Below the pieces are notes generated by a model. That model made no database searches. It was not told where the DNA came from and saw nothing but the letters and a program-made list of their open reading frames with translations. From contig CAMCZU010000001.1 of the NCBI GenBank assembly GCA_945888065.1, positions 62,001 to 126,000 of the forward strand: a DNA stretch of 64,000 nt, in the 5' to 3' direction. The position numbers and the translations under genes are program-made. This document shows, piece after piece, positions 19,035 through 28,347 of this stretch. Source of the DNA: Rickettsia typhi. Its GTDB lineage: Bacteria; Pseudomonadota; Alphaproteobacteria; WRAU01; Hepatincolaceae. The first letter of the stretch is position 1, and every line of letters starts with the position of its first letter.

Positions 19035-20147
19035 TTATTTCTCTCCTATTTTATAAAATCCATAAGGATTATCCACATTACAAGAATTTAACATTACTTT
19101 AAATTTTAATCCCATATCATTTTCATTAATTAACAAATTGCATCTTTGCAAAAAATTTTCTCTATCTTTAGATGATAAATTATTTGCTAAAATATCTCGC
19201 CTATTTTCAAATCCTAAAGAAGTTAAAAATTCTTTTTGAGTAATTAAATTATAACAATCTATATTGTTTTTTTTTGCTAACTCTATTAAAGAGCCAAAAT
19301 TTAGATTATATGTAATATCACACATACCTGCATTTTGTAAAATTTCATCTATATTTAATATATTACCATCTAAATATCCCCTCAAAGAAGATAATTTAGA
19401 AGGCAAAAAACTTCCATAATCAATGCTTAAAATTACTCCACCATTTTTTTTAATAATATTTAATAATTGAGTATAAATTTTATTAGCTAAGATAGAAATC
19501 TCTAAAACATCATTTTCTTTATAATTATCATTAGTTAAAGTAGAATTTTTATTTAAAACTAGCTGTAATTTTTTATTACTATCATTCAATCCTACAAATA
19601 CTTCATATAATTGATTATTTTTACAAATATATTGTTTTATTGGTAAAGCATCAAAAAATTCATTTGAATATATAAATGTTAATTGTGTAAAATTAATTTC
19701 ATCAACAGATTTATACCATTTAGTTTTTTGTAAAATATGTGGATATCTAGCTATTTCGTTTGTTTGTAAGCTTTGCAAAATAGGATTAATTTCTACAATG
19801 TGTAAAGATAAATTTTTATGAAAACCATCTATCTTAGATGTAGATCTTAAAATATCATTAATTAAAGATCCACTACCAGCTCCTAATTCTAATAAATTAA
19901 AATTAATTCTTCCACATTTATCCCATAAATCTACTAACCATAAGCCTATGAGTTCTCCAAAAATTTGAGATAACTGAGGTGATGTAATAAAATCTTGCTT
20001 TCTTTGTGAGCTATAAAAAAAAGGATTAATATTTTGATAATAACCAAACTCAGATATTAAAGCTAATTTTAAAAATTCATCTAATGGAATTGCTTTTGAA
20101 TTTTTAATAATTTCATAAATTTTTTTATGGTTATTTAATTGATTGAT
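19035..20147 (-). CDS. midA: SAM-dependent methyltransferase, MidA/NDUFAF7 family (complex I assembly); full-length frame has no standard start codon
   Basis: Manual extension of the 19035-19778 ORF: the same frame stays open upstream to a TAG at 20178-20180 and encodes LALISEFGYYQNINPFFYSSQRKQDFITSPQLSQIFGELIGLWLVDLWDKCGRINFNLLELGAGSGSLINDIL. 5' end (ATC at 20145-20147) is a guess. Confidence 0.8.
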   Translation of the reverse strand: MNQLNNHKKIYEIIKNSKAIPLDEFLKLALISEFGYYQNINPFFYSSQRKQDFITSPQLSQIFGELIGLWLVDLWDKCGRINFNLLELGAGSGSLINDILRSTSKIDGFHKNLSLHIVEINPILQSLQTNEIARYPHILQKTKWYKSVDEINFTQLTFIYSNEFFDALPIKQYICKNNQLYEVFVGLNDSNKKLQLVLNKNSTLTNDNYKENDVLEISILANKIYTQLLNIIKKNGGVILSIDYGSFLPSKLSSLRGYLDGNILNIDEILQNAGMCDITYNLNFGSLIELAKKNNIDCYNLITQKEFLTSLGFENRRDILANNLSSKDRENFLQRCNLLINENDMGLKFKVMLNSCNVDNPYGFYKIGEK

Positions 20148-20928
20148 TCTTATAACTCCAGTGCAAAATAATAAAACCTAATACTATCATTAAAAAGCAC
20201 AATATTTGACCCATAGATATTATATTAAAAAAATAAATTTCTCCTACTCTAAAAAATTCTATAGCAAACCTAAAAGATCCATAACAAAGCATTGCTAAAG
20301 AAGATATAAAGCCTACTTTTTTATAATAACCTTTTAAAAACAAAATTAGTAAAATTAAAAATAATACTAAACCTTCAAAAAATGCTTCATAAAGTTGGCT
20401 AGGGTGCCTTGCTTCTATCATATTAGGAAACACAACACCCCAAGGCACATTAGTAATTTTTCCATATAACTCAGCATTAATAAAATTAGCTATTCTACCT
20501 AAAAACAACCCTATAGGCATTGCTAATGCTAGTATATCTGTAATTGCAAACAAATGTTTTTTATATTTTTTTGATATTAAATAAGAAGTAAAAATTACCC
20601 CTAATAATCCTCCGTGGTAAGACATACCACCTTCCCATAAATAAAAAATTTTAATTATGTTATGTAAATAATACTCATATCCATAAAATAAAACATAACC
20701 TAACCTTCCACCTATTAAAATGCCTAAGAGAGAATAAAAAAATAAATCATCAAAAAAATTTTTTTCTTTATCTTTTGATATCATAAAAAACTTAGAATTT
20801 AAAAATTTTAAATAAAATAAACCCAATAAAGAACCAATTATATATGCCAAAGAATACCATCTTATATCCAAAGAACCTAAAGAAAATGCAATTGGAGTAA
20901 TAGAAGAAGAAAAAATTATTGTATACAT
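20131..20928 (-). CDS. lgt: Prolipoprotein diacylglyceryl transferase
   Basis: LGSLDIRWYSLAYIIG; GGRLGYVLFY; GGMSYHGGLLG; GRIANFINAELYG; HPSQLYEA. Confidence 0.97.
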   Translation of the reverse strand: MYTIIFSSSITPIAFSLGSLDIRWYSLAYIIGSLLGLFYLKFLNSKFFMISKDKEKNFFDDLFFYSLLGILIGGRLGYVLFYGYEYYLHNIIKIFYLWEGGMSYHGGLLGVIFTSYLISKKYKKHLFAITDILALAMPIGLFLGRIANFINAELYGKITNVPWGVVFPNMIEARHPSQLYEAFFEGLVLFLILLILFLKGYYKKVGFISSLAMLCYGSFRFAIEFFRVGEIYFFNIISMGQILCFLMIVLGFIILHWSYKNQSIK

Positions 20929-20952
20929 AAGAATACCCTGTTTAAAATGATT

Positions 20953-21369
20953 TTATTTTGATTCAATAGAAATAATTTTTAACTCTCTTTCTACATTTTT
21001 CTTTTTTAATTCAATTGTTAAGATTCCATGATCTAAAAATGATTTTACAGGCTCTATACCTTCTGCTAATAAAAAAGTTTTAGAAAATCTTCTAAAAGAA
21101 AGTCCTCGATGTATATAAACATTCCCAGAAGATTCACTTTTGTCTGTTAATTTATTTCCACATACAATTAACTGATTTCCCTCTTGAGATACACTAAGCT
21201 CGTTTTCATAAAACCCCGCCACAGCTAATTTTATTACTAAAAAATTATCTTGTGTTTGCTCTATATTATATGGAGGATAGTTATCTGAACACTTAGATAA
21301 TTTGTCTATAACCGCTTCAATATGATCAAATCCTAACATTAAGGGATTATTAAATAATAACTTTGTCAT
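20953..21369 (-). CDS. Hsp20/alpha-crystallin family small heat shock protein
   Basis: YPPYNIEQTQDNFLVIKLAVAGF...IHRGLSFRRFSKTFLLAEGIEPVKSFLDHGILTIEL. Confidence 0.93.
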   Translation of the reverse strand: MTKLLFNNPLMLGFDHIEAVIDKLSKCSDNYPPYNIEQTQDNFLVIKLAVAGFYENELSVSQEGNQLIVCGNKLTDKSESSGNVYIHRGLSFRRFSKTFLLAEGIEPVKSFLDHGILTIELKKKNVERELKIISIESK

Positions 21370-21411
21370 AATATTATATTTATTTTTTTATATATTATAA
21401 TTCACAATAAC

Positions 21412-22050
21412 TTAATCAATTAACTTTAAAATATCTTCTTTAATAATATCTAAGCCTATTTTTCTTTTTGAGCTACATAATAAAGATATCTTATTATATA
21501 AAATTTTTTTCTCAAATAAAAAATTTTTTATTTCGCATATAGTATTATTTAATAGCTTATCAGATATACGATCTATTTTTGTTAAAATAATTTGATAATC
21601 TTTACCAATATGATCTAAAAACTCTATAGCTTCTTTGTCTATTTTTAATAATCCAACCTTAGAATCAATCAAAAGATAAATTTTTTTTAAATTTATACTT
21701 TCATCTATAAATGAAACACTTAAATCTGTCCATTTTTCTTTTTTATTTTTATCAAATTTAGCATAACCATACCCGGGTAAATCTACAAAATAAATTTTTT
21801 CACATAAAGAAAAAAAATTTATCTCTCTTGTTCTACCTGGTGTATTTGATACCCTAACTAATTTTTTTTTATTAAAGATGGAATTTAATAAAGAAGATTT
21901 ACCAACATTAGATCTCCCCCAAAAAGCAATTTGAGGAATGTCATTCATCGGAAGTTGCTTTAAATTAACAATTCCTAGACAAAACTTAGCTTCATAATTA
22001 AAAATATTTTTTATTGCACTTTGCTTAATATTTGTATTAATAATATTCAT
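21412..22050 (-). CDS. engB: Ribosome biogenesis GTPase EngB/YsxC
   Basis: IAFWGRSNVGKSSLLN; SNTPGRTREINFF; FVDLPGYGYAKF. Confidence 0.95.
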   Translation of the reverse strand: MNIINTNIKQSAIKNIFNYEAKFCLGIVNLKQLPMNDIPQIAFWGRSNVGKSSLLNSIFNKKKLVRVSNTPGRTREINFFSLCEKIYFVDLPGYGYAKFDKNKKEKWTDLSVSFIDESINLKKIYLLIDSKVGLLKIDKEAIEFLDHIGKDYQIILTKIDRISDKLLNNTICEIKNFLFEKKILYNKISLLCSSKRKIGLDIIKEDILKLID

Positions 22051-22053
22051 AAA

Positions 22054-23769
22054 TTATTTTTTTCTTTTCAATAAATCTGAATGCACTTTTTTGTTAATAA
22101 AATATTGCTGAATAATAGATAAAACATTGCTCCAAGTCCAGTAAATCACAAGACCCACAGGAAATTTAGCTAATACAACAGTTAAAAACACAGGCATCAT
22201 ATTCATAATACGCTGTTGCATTTTATCAAGAGTTTGAGCTGTGCTTAATTTTTGTTGAATATACATAGTTAAACCCATTAAAATAGGCCAAACACCTATA
22301 TGCAACAAATCAGGTGTATTCCAAGGAAGCAATCCAAATAAAGTAAATAAATTCGTGTTATCCATAGCAGATAAATCGTGTATCCAACCCCAAAAAGGTG
22401 CATGCCTCATTTCAATGCTAACAAATATTACTTTATAAATAGAAAAAAATATTGGAATTTGTAATAAAATAGGTAAACAACCTGACAAAGGATTTACCTG
22501 CTCTTTTTTATACAGATCCATCAACTCTTTATTATATCTTTGCATATCGGATTTATACAATTCTTTTAATGATTTCATTTTAGGTTGCAAATCTTTCATT
22601 TTTGCCATTGACACATAAGATTTATAAGCAATAGGTAAAATTGCTAACCTAATAATAATAGTAAATACTAAAATTGCTAATCCAAAATTACCAATTAAAG
22701 AGTGAATCCATAGTAAAAATTTAATCATAGGCTTAGTAAAAAAGAAAAACCATCCAAAATCAATTGTATCATCAAATTTACTTAAATTTAAAGCTGTATT
22801 GTAATTCTTAATAACATTATACTCTTTAGGACCAACAAAAATCTTAGTTGTAATAGAATATAAATCATTAGGGTTAATTCTTACAACAGATCCATTTGAA
22901 CTAACTTTATAATTATTTAATCCTAAAGAATCTTTATAAGATGAAAAACTAACATTTTCTTCATTGCTAGATAATACTATAGCTGACAACCAATATTTAT
23001 CTGTAAACCCTATAAATCCACCTGATGTTTTATATTCATATGATTTTGTTAAAACATCTTTATAATCAATACGCTCTAGTGTTCCTGCAACATCACCTAC
23101 AAATCCTTCGTGGGAAATAAATAAATCTTCTACCTGAGGATCATTGTGTCTTAAAATATAATTATAAGGAACTAATGAGATAGCTTTATTACTTTTATTT
23201 ATAACTTCATCTACAATTGTAATTAAATATGAATTATCTATAGAAATAATCTTTTTAAATATTAAACCATTTTTATTACTTGTTAATGTAATTGAATTAT
23301 TTGGGGTTAGCTTTAATGCATTAGCTTTCCATAGACCATCTAAAAAAATTTCTTTTTGCTCAGACTCACTAAACCATCCACTTTTAAAAAAATAAGCATT
23401 TTGAGTATTTTGCAAATCAAAAATTCTAACATTTTGGCTTTTATACTCAAGAGAATTTTTATATTTTTTTAAAGAAATATCATCAATCACACCATCAAAT
23501 AAAGACAAACTACCATTTACAACATCATTGTTAATAACAATCCTAGGAGTTTTTAATAAAATATCTTCACGCTTAGGCAAATCATTTATTTTTTTTTCAA
23601 TATTTATATTTTTTAATTGTTTATTTTCTGCTTTTATAATTTCTTGATTTTTTATATTTTCAGCTTCTCTTTGATCTTTTAAAAAAAAATAATCCCATAA
23701 AATTAAAAGTAAAATAGCCATAACCATAGCTAACCAAAACTTACCACTAAACATACTGCTATCTTGCAT
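22054..23769 (-). CDS. yidC: Membrane protein insertase YidC
   Basis: N-terminal TM + periplasmic domain; LAILPIAYKSYVSMAKMKDLQPKMKSLKELY; NPLSGCLPILLQIPIFFSIYKV. Confidence 0.97.
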   Translation of the reverse strand: MQDSSMFSGKFWLAMVMAILLLILWDYFFLKDQREAENIKNQEIIKAENKQLKNINIEKKINDLPKREDILLKTPRIVINNDVVNGSLSLFDGVIDDISLKKYKNSLEYKSQNVRIFDLQNTQNAYFFKSGWFSESEQKEIFLDGLWKANALKLTPNNSITLTSNKNGLIFKKIISIDNSYLITIVDEVINKSNKAISLVPYNYILRHNDPQVEDLFISHEGFVGDVAGTLERIDYKDVLTKSYEYKTSGGFIGFTDKYWLSAIVLSSNEENVSFSSYKDSLGLNNYKVSSNGSVVRINPNDLYSITTKIFVGPKEYNVIKNYNTALNLSKFDDTIDFGWFFFFTKPMIKFLLWIHSLIGNFGLAILVFTIIIRLAILPIAYKSYVSMAKMKDLQPKMKSLKELYKSDMQRYNKELMDLYKKEQVNPLSGCLPILLQIPIFFSIYKVIFVSIEMRHAPFWGWIHDLSAMDNTNLFTLFGLLPWNTPDLLHIGVWPILMGLTMYIQQKLSTAQTLDKMQQRIMNMMPVFLTVVLAKFPVGLVIYWTWSNVLSIIQQYFINKKVHSDLLKRKK

Positions 23770-23786
23770 TTTATAACCCTATTAAC

Positions 23787-24044
23787 TTATTTTTTATCTA
23801 CTGGATCATACCCACATCCACCCCAAGGATTACATTTTGCTATCCTAATTAAAGACACATAAAAGCCTTTAAATAAACCAAATTTTTGTAAACTTTCAAA
23901 AACATACTCAGAGCAAGTAGGTGTAAATCTACAATTATTTCCCAACCAAGGGGAAATAAAAAATTTATAAAACTTAAATAATAAAACAATTATCATAAAA
24001 ACAATTTTATTATAAATAAAATCATATGTTTTTTTTAATAACAC
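23787..24044 (-). CDS. yidD: Membrane protein insertion efficiency factor YidD
   Basis: FYKFFISPWLGNNCRFTPTCSEY; CNPWGGCGYDPV. Confidence 0.95.
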   Translation of the reverse strand: MLLKKTYDFIYNKIVFMIIVLLFKFYKFFISPWLGNNCRFTPTCSEYVFESLQKFGLFKGFYVSLIRIAKCNPWGGCGYDPVDKK

Positions 24045-24357
24045 TTAATAATTCCTGCTTCATATAATCAAAATTTAAAAAATAAGATTGTTTTTTTGCA
24101 ATATAGCATATCTTTAAATATTGATTATCATTAAAAACATCAGCAATAAAAGAACTCAAAGATCTAAGTCTTCTTTTTATGCGATTTCTAAATACAGCAT
24201 TGCCATTTTTTGAACTTACAATCCACCCTATATAAAACCTTTCTAAAGAAGAATCATTTAGTATAAATACTACAAACCCCTTACATACAAACTTTTTTCC
24301 ATATTTTGTAATATAATTAAAATCACTTTTTGAAGAAATTACATCAAATTTTTTCAT
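24022..24357 (-). CDS. rnpA: Ribonuclease P protein component
   Basis: Position between rpmH and yidD; VSSKNGNAVFRNRIKRRLRSL RNase P signature. Confidence 0.92.
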   Translation of the reverse strand: MKKFDVISSKSDFNYITKYGKKFVCKGFVVFILNDSSLERFYIGWIVSSKNGNAVFRNRIKRRLRSLSSFIADVFNDNQYLKICYIAKKQSYFLNFDYMKQELLSVIKKNI

Positions 24358-24492
24358 TTATGCAGTAAGCTTGTGTCTGCCTTTTGCTCTTCTATTGCTA
24401 ATAATTTTTCTACCACCTTTAGTAGACATTCTTTGCCTAAATCCGTGCCTTCTTTTCCTAACCAAAGCACTTGGTTGATAAGTTCTTTTCAC
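24358..24492 (-). CDS. rpmH: 50S ribosomal protein bL34
   Basis: Manual translation, absent from ORF track: [44 protein letters not shown] (GTG start). Confidence 0.97.
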   Translation of the reverse strand: MKRTYQPSALVRKRRHGFRQRMSTKGGRKIISNRRAKGRHKLTA

Positions 24493-24596
24493 AACAATAA
24501 CCCTCTACAATATTAAATTTAATTAAAATATAAATAATTAATCCATTTATATTATATTTAATACAAAAAATAGTCAATATAATATTAACTTCTTAA

Positions 24597-24932
24597 TTAT
24601 TTATATAAATAAATATTAATATAGTCTTCACTGCTAAATGAATCAACTAATTTATATTTTAAATTATTAGTTTTACAAAAGTTAATAATTAAGGATACAG
24701 CTTCTTGGTTATCATCTGTTAACCAACTATGATAATTAACTACAACAATTATTGTTGCTTTGTTTAAAGCGCTATAAGATAGCAAATCAATTAATGTTGT
24801 TGAATCCATATTTTTTGTTGTTTGAATTGTTTTATAAGGGTTTAATAAAAATTTATCTTTTTTAAAACAAGAAGATAAATTTAAACTAAAAACGAAAACT
24901 ATTATAATTTTAACAAAAAAGAGAATTTTCAT
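24597..24932 (-). CDS. Small putative lipoprotein of unknown function
   Basis: Signal peptide with lipobox LSSC near residue 22; no recognised domain. Confidence 0.6.
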   Translation of the reverse strand: MKILFFVKIIIVFVFSLNLSSCFKKDKFLLNPYKTIQTTKNMDSTTLIDLLSYSALNKATIIVVVNYHSWLTDDNQEAVSLIINFCKTNNLKYKLVDSFSSEDYINIYLYK

Positions 24933-25042
24933 AATATTTTTAACTTGATTTTATAACCTATAATGATTTATTATACTATATATATTAAGTATAATAAAAT
25001 ACTTAATTAAAAGTTATTTTTATATTCTATTAAAATAAAAAA

Positions 25043-25119
25043 GCACCCGTAGCTCAACAGGATAGAGCGTCTGACTACGAATCAGAAGGCTAGGAGTTCG
25101 AGTCTTCTCGGGTGCACCA
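25043..25119 (+). tRNA. tRNA-Arg (anticodon ACG), CCA encoded
   Basis: 7-bp acceptor stem GCACCCG/CGGGTGC, anticodon loop CTACGAA, T-loop GTTCGAGTC, 3' CCA. Confidence 0.97.
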
Positions 25120-25135
25120 ACAAAAAGGTTGCTAA

Positions 25136-27631
25136 GTGAGTTTATTTAGAAGTGTTTTGAGCTTTGTATATTATTATGTAAACAATATAAAAAACAATAA
25201 AAATTTAAAATATGGGTTCATATTAGCTCCAATAGGATTTAACATAGATTATCAAGATAGCAAAAATACATACAATCTATTAAGATCTAAAAACACTAGC
25301 GAAGACGAAGACGACGATGAATACGAAGAAGAATACGAAGAAGATCTTATTTCTACTGAAAAAGATGATAATGTAGATGATTTAGAGACCGAAGAAGAAA
25401 CACAAGATGAAGATCAAGACGAAGATGATTGGTTAAATCAAAGAATAAAGAAAAAACAGCAACAAGAAAAAATTAAGGTAAAAACTGAAGACGAAATAAG
25501 AGCAGAGATAGACTATAGCAATCTTAAAAAACCTAAAGATAAACCAAAAGCAGATAGGTTAATTAAGTTATATACAGAATCAGCAGAAGTTGAAACACCA
25601 GAATATGATCAGGCAGAATCAAATGAATACATTAAGTCTTCATTTGATGTAAAAAACGATCGTAGTGTGTTTTCTGGAAAATTAAGAATAACAGCTATAC
25701 TTCTTGGTATTATATTTTCTATATTATTTCTTGTAGGAAATTATCTAAATACTTCTAATCCATTGATACCATTAATGTCTACAACAAGTAAACCTTTTGT
25801 TATCAATATTCTAGATAAAAATAATATAAAAATTTTTGAAATGTCTACGATTAATTCAGGTAAAGATAGTTTAAAAATACCAGAAATATTATCAGGGACA
25901 TTATTAGCATTGCATTCAATTTTAGATAAAAAAAGAGATAGCTTTATTGAAGATGAAGATGATGTATTATCAGAAGATATAGTAGATCTATTTCAAGAAA
26001 AGCAAGAAAATAAAGAGCAAATTGAAGCAAAAAAACATAAGAAAAATTTATCTATAATTGACTCTAACTGCAGGATCTATAAAAATAATATTGAGTTTGC
26101 TAATTATCAATGTCCTTTTTCTTATACATCTTTTTTAATCAACAACTTACTTCCAGATGAAAACCAAGCGGGTAATGACAATTTTATTTCAAAAATAATT
26201 AATTCATCTGAAATGATTAAAACTCAGCTATTATTAGGTTGGCTTAAAAGCAATGTAACACCTGAGGATTTTTATAAATTATACTTTACTTATGTATATT
26301 TTGGTTATAATGCAATAGGAATAGAGTTAGCTACAAAAAAATATTTTAATAAAACTACCGATAAATTATCTTTAGCAGAAAGCATATTTTTAGTAATGCA
26401 GGCTTACAAAAACAATTATAATTTATATGGAACAAATATTAATATTACTTATGATGAAATTTTAGAAAAACTAATTCATAATGGCATTATTGAGATGAAT
26501 GAAGTTCCAATAATAATAAAAGAATTAAATTCTATACCTGAAATGCAAGAAAACAATTCTTTTATTTTTTATTTGGAAGATATATTTAATGCTGGTTATA
26601 AAAAATATACAACATCAAATATTGCCAATGTTCAAACTTCTTTCGCAATATCTATTCAAAATTCTTTTATAGGGTTAGCAAAAAATGAAATGCTAAAGTT
26701 GCGTATACCTAATGCTTCTGGAATTATTTTAAATAAAACCAATGTTGTTTCAGGATTTACAATTGGTTTAAAAGATTTTGAAGATACAAAATCTTTTAAT
26801 AATTTTATTTTTTATAAAAATATACCCAATACTTATGTTTTAAACTTATTAAAGCCTTTTTTATATTTAACACTAAATAAAAGAGGTGTTCAAACCCCCA
26901 ATTTATTACTACAAAAACAATATCAAAATTTAATTTTTTCTTATAATATATACAATACTTATATTCATGACCAAAACAAAGTATTGCCAACTATAGGGAA
27001 TGAAGAAAAACAAGACAGTGAAAGTATGAAAAAAGATCTTCAAAAATCTTTTTCAACAAATGAAAATCCATCTCTGTCAGTTTTAACACAAACCAATTTA
27101 GATATAGCTCCAGAATTTTTTAGAAAAAAATTTGCATCTCAAATTTTATATTTAGAGCAAGTATTGTTTAATAAACTAACCGTAGATGATTATTCACAAA
27201 CTCTTGCTACTTTCAATTTAGATTTAAAAGTAGACTCAATAGATAATATATTTAGTTATAAAACAAAATTTAATGTTCTTGATTTAGTTAAAGCATATAG
27301 TGTATTTTCAAACAACAGCAATATGTATAATACAAGATATTTAATTAATATTAATAACGAACCTATTCCATACGAAAGAAAAACATTAGCCACATTTGAT
27401 GCAAGCTTTATGGATATATTACAAGGATCATTTTTTAATAGCATAACATTTAAAACCAGCAATGTAACTTTATACTATATATTAGATATAAATTCTGCAA
27501 TTTTATTTTCAGATAAATATACAATGATAATTTGGTTAGGGGATATAAAAGATGAATCACTTAGCAAAGATAACTACACTCAATCTTTATATAATATAGT
27601 AACAGGAATGGCAGCTATTTTACAAAACTAA
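25136..27631 (+). CDS. Class A penicillin-binding-protein-like (GT51 + transpeptidase) protein with acidic N-terminus; probably catalytically degenerate
   Basis: TYVYFGYNAIGIELATKKYFNKTTDKLSLAESIFLV matches the GT51 signature; later regions resemble the PBP1 transpeptidase domain but catalytic motifs are altered. Confidence 0.75.
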   Translation: MSLFRSVLSFVYYYVNNIKNNKNLKYGFILAPIGFNIDYQDSKNTYNLLRSKNTSEDEDDDEYEEEYEEDLISTEKDDNVDDLETEEETQDEDQDEDDWLNQRIKKKQQQEKIKVKTEDEIRAEIDYSNLKKPKDKPKADRLIKLYTESAEVETPEYDQAESNEYIKSSFDVKNDRSVFSGKLRITAILLGIIFSILFLVGNYLNTSNPLIPLMSTTSKPFVINILDKNNIKIFEMSTINSGKDSLKIPEILSGTLLALHSILDKKRDSFIEDEDDVLSEDIVDLFQEKQENKEQIEAKKHKKNLSIIDSNCRIYKNNIEFANYQCPFSYTSFLINNLLPDENQAGNDNFISKIINSSEMIKTQLLLGWLKSNVTPEDFYKLYFTYVYFGYNAIGIELATKKYFNKTTDKLSLAESIFLVMQAYKNNYNLYGTNINITYDEILEKLIHNGIIEMNEVPIIIKELNSIPEMQENNSFIFYLEDIFNAGYKKYTTSNIANVQTSFAISIQNSFIGLAKNEMLKLRIPNASGIILNKTNVVSGFTIGLKDFEDTKSFNNFIFYKNIPNTYVLNLLKPFLYLTLNKRGVQTPNLLLQKQYQNLIFSYNIYNTYIHDQNKVLPTIGNEEKQDSESMKKDLQKSFSTNENPSLSVLTQTNLDIAPEFFRKKFASQILYLEQVLFNKLTVDDYSQTLATFNLDLKVDSIDNIFSYKTKFNVLDLVKAYSVFSNNSNMYNTRYLININNEPIPYERKTLATFDASFMDILQGSFFNSITFKTSNVTLYYILDINSAILFSDKYTMIIWLGDIKDESLSKDNYTQSLYNIVTGMAAILQN

Positions 27632-27632
27632 A

Positions 27633-28337
27633 ATGACAACTAAGCACCCTATTAATACTAATTTAAATCTAACATTACTATTGGCACAATTTTTACCATT
27701 GTGCCCTATGTTTTTATTGCAAAAATTTTTAGACAAAGCTATTAATCAAATGTTAAACAAACATCCTAGAGTTTTTAACAAAATTGATCAATTAAATTAT
27801 AAATTTTTAATTGATGCATACGATTTGCCTATTAATTTTTATCTAGTTCCAAGCACCACTACTCCTATTTTAAAAGCAATTTATAAAAATGAAAAAGTTA
27901 AAGTAGATGCAACAATTAAAGGTTCTCTAGTAAATTTGCTAAAAATGTTTGAGGGTAAGCTAGATGGAGATGCAGCGTTTTTTTCTAAAGAAATAATTAT
28001 AGAAGGATCAACATCGGCATCTGTAGCATTAAGAAATGCAATAGATGGAGAAGATATGAATATTGTAGATGATTTATCTTCTATAATAAATAACCCTATA
28101 TTATCTAAAACAATCAAAAATGCCTCTTACATAGGAATTAACAAATATAATTTATTGCAAAACAAACTAGATGACTTAATTTATGCCAGTAATTTTAATC
28201 TTCACAAGGAACAAAATGAATTAAATTTAAAAATTAATGATATACACAAAGAACTAGATGATATACATATGGTAATCAAAAAAATTACCAAAGAGCAAAT
28301 TAGAAAAAAATCAGATTATATATCCAACAACACTTAA
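27633..28337 (+). CDS. ubiT: UbiT-like SCP2-domain protein (O2-independent ubiquinone biosynthesis accessory factor)
   Basis: SCP2-like region VKVDATIKGSLVNLLKMFEGKLDGDAAFFSKEIIIEGSTSASVALRNAID; adjacent to ubiU. Confidence 0.82.
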   Translation: MTTKHPINTNLNLTLLLAQFLPLCPMFLLQKFLDKAINQMLNKHPRVFNKIDQLNYKFLIDAYDLPINFYLVPSTTTPILKAIYKNEKVKVDATIKGSLVNLLKMFEGKLDGDAAFFSKEIIIEGSTSASVALRNAIDGEDMNIVDDLSSIINNPILSKTIKNASYIGINKYNLLQNKLDDLIYASNFNLHKEQNELNLKINDIHKELDDIHMVIKKITKEQIRKKSDYISNNT

Positions 28338-28347
28338 AGGTAATCAA

